Source: Hyphomicrobiales bacterium
GTDB taxonomy: Bacteria; Pseudomonadota; Alphaproteobacteria; Rhizobiales; Kaistiaceae
DNA length: 17,941 nt
Direction: 5' to 3'
Assembly: GCA_017305815.1 (NCBI GenBank)
Contig: JAFKJZ010000337.1
Span: 1-17,941, forward strand
Shown here: positions 13,747 to 17,941 of the stretch, piece by piece
Layout of the letters: the number at the start of each line of letters is the position of its first letter
Position numbering within the stretch: the first letter of the stretch is position 1
The notes under the pieces: model-generated
Told to the model about the DNA's origin: nothing
Database searches by the model: none
What the model saw: only the letters and a program-made list of their open reading frames with translations
Translations under genes and position numbers: made by a program

Positions 13747-15237
13747 TCAGGCCTGGGCGAAGGCGGCGGTCAGGACGTCGTTCTCGGTCAACCCTTGGTT
13801 GGCTGCGAGCATGGTCTGCCGGCCGCGCGACAGCACCATGACGGTCGAGGCGAGCGCCAGCACTTCCGGCAGCTCCGACGAGACGAAGACGACGCTCATG
13901 CCCTTCTTCGCCAGATCCTGGATCTGCCTGTAGATGTCCGCCTTGGTGCGGACATCTACGCCATGCGTCGGCTCGTCGAGGAACAGGATATCCGGCTCGG
14001 AGGCGAGGCAGCGGGCGAAGATCACTTTTTGCTGGTTGCCGCCGGACAGGCGCCGGATCGGCTGCTCCGGCCCCTCGCTGACGATGCCCAGCGCCTCGCG
14101 GAAGCGGGAAAACAGCGACTTTTCGGCGCCGAGGTCGAGGATACCGCTGCTCTTCTGCCGCTTCGCCACGGCGACGTTCTCGGCCAGCGACAGGCTGGGC
14201 AGGATGCCGTTGGTCTTGCGGCCTTCGGGGAGCAGCGCCAGGCCGCTTCGCCACGCCTCGGTGGCATTCCCCGGCACGACGCCGTCCGGTCGCGAGATCG
14301 AGCCAGCAGCGAGCGGCCGCATGCCGCAGAGCAGTTCCAGGAGCTCCGTGCGCCCTGCCCCGACCAGGCCGAAAATGCCGAGGATCTCGCCCTTGCGAAG
14401 CGCGAACGAGACGGGCCCGACGCGGCCCTTGTCGGCGATCGCATCGGCCTTCAGCCGGATCGGCGCATCGGCCGCGATAGCGGGCGCATCGAGCGCATCG
14501 AAGGTGAAGGCGCGCCCGGTCATGTCGGCGATGATGCCGGCCCGGGTGGTCTCTGCCACCGGCCGATCGCCGACGACGCGGCCATCGCGCAGCACCACGA
14601 CCCGGTCGGAGATCGCGAACACCTCGTCGAAGCGATGGCTGATGAAGATGATGGCGACGCCATGGGCGCGGAGGTCCCGCACGATCGCGAACAGCGCCTC
14701 GGCCTCATGCGGCGTCAGCGAGGCGGTCGGCTCGTCAAGGATGAGCAGGCGGGCATTGCGCGCCAGCGCCTTGGCGATCTCGACGATCTGCTGCTCGGCG
14801 GTCGACAACGAACCGGCCTCGACGCGCGGATCGATATGCGCGGCGCCCACCCGCGCCAGTAGCTCGCGCGCCTTGGCGGCCAGAGACTTGCGGTCGATGA
14901 AGCCGGACCTGCCGGTCCTGTAGTCGCCGATGAACAGGTTTTCCATCACCGACAGCGACGAGATCAGCGAGAGCTCCTGGTGGATATGGATGATGCCGGC
15001 ATCGAGCGCCGAGCGAGTGTCGCGGAACACCGTCTCCGCGCCGTTCCAGGCGATCGTGCCACCGTCGCGCGGCAGCGCGCCGGAGAGGATGTTGACGAAG
15101 GTCGACTTGCCGGCCCCGTTCTCGCCGAGGAGCGCCACGACCTGCCCGGCCGAGATATCGAAATCGACCCCGTGCAGGACGCGGTTCTGGTCGAAGGACT
15201 TGGCGATGCCGCGGGCGGAGAGAAGGCAGTCGGTCAT
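13747..15237 (-). CDS. Sugar ABC transporter ATP-binding protein, double domain (RbsA/MglA type)
   Basis: A 496-residue protein with two ATPase domains, typical CUT2 size. Domain 1 has Walker A GENGAGKST (38-46), Q-loop HQEL (Q87), signature LSTAEQQ (144-150), Walker B LLILDEP (164-170) and switch His201. Domain 2 is degenerate in the way known for this family: GLVGAGRTE (290-298) lacks the Walker Lys, the signature LSGGNQQ (397-403) is intact, Walker B is ILFLDEP (417-423), and the switch position is Ser in FVSSELPEV. Only one composite site is thus likely to hydrolyse ATP. ATG 15237 was chosen because the longer frame upstream is only spacer sequence; its ribosome site (GAG) is weak. It is the last gene of the crotonase-permease-binding protein-ATPase operon. 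The substrate is unknown. Confidence 0.95.
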   Translation of the reverse strand: MTDCLLSARGIAKSFDQNRVLHGVDFDISAGQVVALLGENGAGKSTFVNILSGALPRDGGTIAWNGAETVFRDTRSALDAGIIHIHQELSLISSLSVMENLFIGDYRTGRSGFIDRKSLAAKARELLARVGAAHIDPRVEAGSLSTAEQQIVEIAKALARNARLLILDEPTASLTPHEAEALFAIVRDLRAHGVAIIFISHRFDEVFAISDRVVVLRDGRVVGDRPVAETTRAGIIADMTGRAFTFDALDAPAIAADAPIRLKADAIADKGRVGPVSFALRKGEILGIFGLVGAGRTELLELLCGMRPLAAGSISRPDGVVPGNATEAWRSGLALLPEGRKTNGILPSLSLAENVAVAKRQKSSGILDLGAEKSLFSRFREALGIVSEGPEQPIRRLSGGNQQKVIFARCLASEPDILFLDEPTHGVDVRTKADIYRQIQDLAKKGMSVVFVSSELPEVLALASTVMVLSRGRQTMLAANQGLTENDVLTAAFAQA

Positions 15238-15262
15238 GGGGATCTCGGATTGGGGATTGGAA

Positions 15263-15286
15263 CCCTCCCCCGCGTACGGGAGAGGG
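15263..15286. repeat. Intercistronic hairpin, REP-like CCCTC/GAGGG element
   Basis: CCCTCCCCCG (15263-15272) and CGGGAGAGGG (15277-15286) pair in 9 of 10 positions around CGTA, 30 bases after the binding-protein stop on the minus strand. Similar CCCTC...GAGGG hairpins are common dispersed intergenic repeats in Rhizobiales genomes; whether this is a copy cannot be checked here. It may stabilise the binding-protein mRNA. Confidence 0.5.
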
Positions 15287-15316
15287 AGTTTGCGATGGGG
15301 CGAAAGCGCCGGAGGC

Positions 15317-16321
15317 TCAGGTCTTGGCGCCCTTGCCGAGCACGACCGGGGCATCGATCGCGATCTCGGCCGGATAGGTGGCGCCGAAGCCCAGCATATT
15401 GTGCAGCATGACGATGCTGTCGAAGGCCTGGCGCGCCGGCGCCTGATCGATCAGCGCGAGGATCTCGCCGCCGTCCTTGTACTGCTGCTTCTCCGGCAGG
15501 TTGTCGTAGCCGACGACGCCGACCTTGCCGGTCGCCTTGGCGTCGCGCACCGCCTTGGCCGCCGCTTCCGAACCGCCCGCCGTCACGTAGATGATCGACA
15601 GGTCCGGGTTCGAGGTCATGACGTCGGTCGCCTGCGAATAGGCGGTGGCGTCGTCGTCCTTGCACTCGAACGGGCCGACGATGGTGATGTCGGGGTAGTT
15701 CTTCTTGATGAGGTCGAGCGCGCCGTTCATGCGGGCGTCGTGCTGGGCCGCGCCGAGATAGCCGGTGATGACGGCGATCTTGCCCTTGCCGCCGGTCTGC
15801 TTGGCGATGAACTCGCCCGCCTTCGCGCCGGCGTCATAGGCGAGCATGCCCATCGAGACGTTGCGGTTCGACTTCTCGGCCGAGTCGGCGATGAAGGAGA
15901 TGAACGGCACGCCCTCGGCGACCACCTCGTTCACCTTGGCGACGGTGCCGTCGAAGATCGGCACGGCGGCGATGCCGTCATACTGCTTGGTCAGCGCGCC
16001 ATCGATGCCGGCGACCATGACCTCGGCGGTCAGGCCGGTGCCGAGCTGGATGTAGTCGACCGCCGTGTTGAGCGGCTTCAGGTATTCCGTCGCCGCGACG
16101 ATGCCCTTATCGGCGGCTTCCCAGAAGGACGAGCCCTGGAACGACAGCACGGCGAGGCGGAGCGGCTTCGGCGCCGGGCCCTGGGCGACGATGGTGCCAC
16201 CAACGGCCTTGGCGGCTTCGGAGAGGGCTGCTTCCTCGGCCAGCGCCAGGCGCGGCACCAGCGGCAAGGCGAGGCCGGCTGCCGAGAGCATCAGGAAGCG
16301 GCGGCGATCGAATGTAGTCAT
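15317..16321 (-). CDS. Sugar ABC transporter substrate-binding protein with Tat-type signal
   Basis: A 334-residue exported binding protein. The N-terminus DRRRFLMLSAAGLALP (5-20) has the twin-arginine pattern R-R-x-F-L followed by a mild hydrophobic core and an ALA-EE cleavage site after residue 28, so export by the Tat pathway (folded) is likely. The mature part has LRLAVLSFQGSSFWEAADKGIVAA, YDGIAAVPIFD, VPFISFIADSAEK, GKIAVITGYLGAAQHDARMNGAL, CKDDDATAYSQATDVMTSNPDLSIIYVTAGGSEAAAKAV and VGVVGYDNLPE, the Peripla_BP_4 layout of CUT2 binders. The start has a textbook ribosome site (GGAGG, 6-7 bases before ATG). It lies 49 bases after the permease gene and is followed by a hairpin before the ATPase gene. 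The ligand is unknown; the fold is the sugar type, but ligands in the family also include polyols and autoinducer-2. Confidence 0.93.
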   Translation of the reverse strand: MTTFDRRRFLMLSAAGLALPLVPRLALAEEAALSEAAKAVGGTIVAQGPAPKPLRLAVLSFQGSSFWEAADKGIVAATEYLKPLNTAVDYIQLGTGLTAEVMVAGIDGALTKQYDGIAAVPIFDGTVAKVNEVVAEGVPFISFIADSAEKSNRNVSMGMLAYDAGAKAGEFIAKQTGGKGKIAVITGYLGAAQHDARMNGALDLIKKNYPDITIVGPFECKDDDATAYSQATDVMTSNPDLSIIYVTAGGSEAAAKAVRDAKATGKVGVVGYDNLPEKQQYKDGGEILALIDQAPARQAFDSIVMLHNMLGFGATYPAEIAIDAPVVLGKGAKT

Positions 16322-16370
16322 GGTTTCCTCCAGAGTTGAACTTGGTGAGACGTCGGCGGTCGCGACCGCC

Positions 16371-17324
16371 TCAGTCTTCTTCGCTGCGGCGGTTCAGGCT
16401 GTCCGCGCCAACGGCGAGGATGACGACGAGACCAATGGTGATGGTCTGCCAGTAGCCCGAGACATTGAGCAGGACGAACGCGTTGCGGAGCAGGCCGATC
16501 AGCGCCGCGCCAATAACGACGCCGCCGATCGAGCCGCGACCGCCGGCCAGGGCGACACCACCGAGGATGACCGCGGCGATGACGTCGAGCTCGTAGCCGA
16601 GGCCGAGATTGGGATTGGCGTTGGTCAGCATGCCGCCGAGCAGCAGGCCGCCGAGGCCGGCGAGGCTGCCCGAGACGGTGAAGACGAGAATGCGCGTCTT
16701 CGCCACGTCGATGCCGGCGAGCCGCGCGGCGCGGGCATTGTCGCCGACCGCATAGACGTTGCGACCCCAGCGCGTCCGCGTCGCGAACAGCCAGACGAGG
16801 ATCGTCAGCACGACGAGCAGGATAAACTGCACCGGCAAGCCGCCGATCTTGCCGTAGCCGAGAAACGCCGCCCAGTTGTCGAAGCGCTGCGGATTGCCGT
16901 TGGTGATGAGCAACGCCGCGCCCCGCGCGATCGACAGCGTGCCGAGCGTGGTGATGAACGGATTGATCCGTAGCTTGGTGATCAACACGCCATTGGCGAA
17001 ACCGATCGCCATGCCGATGCCGATCGCGCCGGCGATGCCAAGCGACGGCATGCCGGTTGTCGCCGAGACGATCGCGCCGGTGACGGCCGAAAGGCCGATC
17101 ACCGAGCCGACCGACAGGTCGATGCCGCCGGCGATGATCACCAGAGCCTGGCCGAGCGCGACGATGCCGACGACAGAGATCTGGCGCGCAACATTGGAAA
17201 GGTTGCGCCCCGTCAGGAAGAACTCGCTGGCGAAGGTCAGGCCGATGAAGACAAGAACGAGCATCGCGAGAACGGTCGCCTCGCGGCGCGTCCGCACGAA
17301 GCGGACGACATTGGCAGCAGTCAT
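16371..17324 (-). CDS. Sugar ABC transporter permease, CUT2 class (RbsC-like)
   Basis: A 317-residue inner-membrane protein rich in hydrophobic segments from about residue 16 to 310. It has the family hallmarks GGIDLSVG (66-73), a cytoplasmic ATPase-coupling loop GDNARAARLAGI (194-205) and the C-terminal VILGGVALAGGRGSIGGVVIGA. It resembles ribose/galactose-type permeases (BPD_transp_2). Its ATG lies 3 bases after the crotonase stop codon, with no strong ribosome site between, so translation is probably coupled to that gene. In most CUT2 operons the binding protein or ATPase gene leads; here the permease is upstream of both, with the enzyme first. It likely pairs with the ATPase at 13747-15237 and the binding protein at 15317-16321. 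Confidence 0.93.
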   Translation of the reverse strand: MTAANVVRFVRTRREATVLAMLVLVFIGLTFASEFFLTGRNLSNVARQISVVGIVALGQALVIIAGGIDLSVGSVIGLSAVTGAIVSATTGMPSLGIAGAIGIGMAIGFANGVLITKLRINPFITTLGTLSIARGAALLITNGNPQRFDNWAAFLGYGKIGGLPVQFILLVVLTILVWLFATRTRWGRNVYAVGDNARAARLAGIDVAKTRILVFTVSGSLAGLGGLLLGGMLTNANPNLGLGYELDVIAAVILGGVALAGGRGSIGGVVIGAALIGLLRNAFVLLNVSGYWQTITIGLVVILAVGADSLNRRSEED

Positions 17325-17327
17325 GGA

Positions 17328-17941
17328 TCAGCGTCTCTTGAAGGTGGGCTGGCGCTTTTCCTTGAAGGCGGCGCGGCCTTCCGCGGCGTCTTCGGTGGCG
17401 AAGCAGATGGTCTGCAGGTCGCGCTCGTAGTGGATCGCCTGCTCCTGCGGCATGGTGAAAGCCGCCTGCAGGTTCAGCTTCGCCGTTTCGGCCGCGATCG
17501 GCGCGCGGCTGGCGATCACGTCGGCGATCGCGCGGGCGCGGGCCAGCAGGTCCGCCTGCGGCACGACCTCCGACACCAGGCCCCAGGCCAGCGCCTTCTC
17601 GGCCGGGATCGGATCGCCGGTCATGATCATCAGCGCCGCGTTGGACGGGCCGACCGAATGGGCGAGGAAGGTCGCCATGCCGCCGCCGCCGATCCAGCCG
17701 AGCTTGATCTCGGGTGCCGCGAACTGGGCATTCTCGGAGGCGATGCGGATGTCGCAGGAGAGCGACGTCTCCAGCCCGCCACCGAAGGCATAGCCGTTCA
17801 CCGCCGCGATGGTCGGCTTCAGCAGCTTGCGGATCGCGTCGCAATAATCGGCGCGATTGCGGAACTGCCAGGGCGTCTCGTAAGTGTCGAGCTCCTTGAT
17901 GTCGGAGCCGGCGCAGAACGCCCGCTCGCCGGCGCCGGTGA
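17328..17941 (-). CDS. Enoyl-CoA hydratase/isomerase (crotonase) family protein, N-terminus outside window
   Basis: About 203 residues are visible and the frame remains open at the window edge. The crotonase marks are TGAGERAFCAGSDIKEL (first oxyanion-hole region), AAVNGYAFGGGLE (second oxyanion-hole region, with CoA-ester carbonyl binding) and the segment FAAPEIKLGWIGGGGMATFLAHSVG. The first catalytic Glu of enoyl-CoA hydratase (E144 in the rat enzyme) is kept in PEIKLG, but the position of the second (E164) reads Leu in VGPSNAALMIMTGD. The GAGGT stretch is also replaced by GGGGM. It is therefore probably not a simple enoyl-CoA hydratase; the family also holds isomerases, dehydratases, decarboxylases and CoA hydrolases. 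It overlaps functionally with the transporter operon, since its stop is 3 bases from the permease start. The substrate is unknown. Confidence 0.88.
   Translation of the reverse strand, partial: TGAGERAFCAGSDIKELDTYETPWQFRNRADYCDAIRKLLKPTIAAVNGYAFGGGLETSLSCDIRIASENAQFAAPEIKLGWIGGGGMATFLAHSVGPSNAALMIMTGDPIPAEKALAWGLVSEVVPQADLLARARAIADVIASRAPIAAETAKLNLQAAFTMPQEQAIHYERDLQTICFATEDAAEGRAAFKEKRQPTFKRR

Noticed and set aside
14930..16339. Long + strand open frame across the binding-protein gene and part of the ATPase gene
   Set aside because: The minus-strand genes have full domain evidence; the + strand product has only Asp/Arg/Gly-rich sequence.
16318..17844. A 508-codon minus-strand open frame overlapping the permease and crotonase
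   Set aside because: It is in another frame from two convincing genes and gives an Arg-rich, low-complexity product.
1..17941. CRISPR arrays, transposases, integrases, attachment sites, tRNA or rRNA genes
   Set aside because: No regularly spaced repeats, mobile-element proteins or cloverleaf-like segments were recognised by reading; no evidence for any of them.

Overview
The window is a G+C-rich stretch (roughly two thirds G+C by eye) from what looks like an alphaproteobacterium, probably of the Rhizobiales/Hyphomicrobiales. The grounds are the dense sugar ABC transporter operons of the CUT2 class, the protein sequence style and the very long antisense open frames. The species cannot be named from this. 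No rRNA, tRNA, CRISPR array, insertion sequence or phage gene was seen. Fourteen protein genes cover almost all of the sequence; the first and last are cut by the window edges.

Left part (1-6332): a GH94-type glycoside phosphorylase-like gene on the + strand meets, tail to tail, a three-gene minus-strand operon. That operon encodes a LacD/YihT-type class I aldolase, a ROK sugar kinase and a small P-loop kinase-like protein. A SorC-type sugar-phosphate-responsive regulator is divergent from the operon. Together they look like a module that cleaves or phosphorylates a carbohydrate and splits a ketose phosphate.

Middle (6352-9775): a minus-strand operon in the order binding protein, permease, single-domain ATPase, like the fructose-type Frc transporters. 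It ends in a convincing intrinsic terminator (6352-6377) just beyond the SorC gene. Its roughly 500-base upstream region has several dyads, including three alternating CGTCA/TGACG elements at a candidate transcription start. Next come an SDR oxidoreductase (minus) and a divergent LacI-family regulator (plus), with an inverted repeat over the candidate LacI promoter. A HAD phosphatase gene converges on the LacI gene, and the two stop codons lie inside the arms of one shared hairpin.

Right part (12648-17941): a PAS-GGEEF diguanylate cyclase gene, then a second CUT2 transporter operon read right to left: a crotonase-family enzyme (cut by the window edge), permease, Tat-type binding protein and double-domain ATPase. 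The crotonase stop codon is 3 bases from the permease start, so the enzyme is part of the transport operon. It appears to lack one of the two catalytic glutamates of true enoyl-CoA hydratases.

Overall this is a carbohydrate-uptake and catabolism island with two architecturally different CUT2 transporters, two dedicated regulators and four or five enzymes. The exact substrates cannot be deduced from sequence alone. Nothing seen is clearly a new class of system; the most unusual points are the crotonase in a sugar-transporter operon, the unassigned aldolase/ROK/P-loop combination, and the regulatory dyads.
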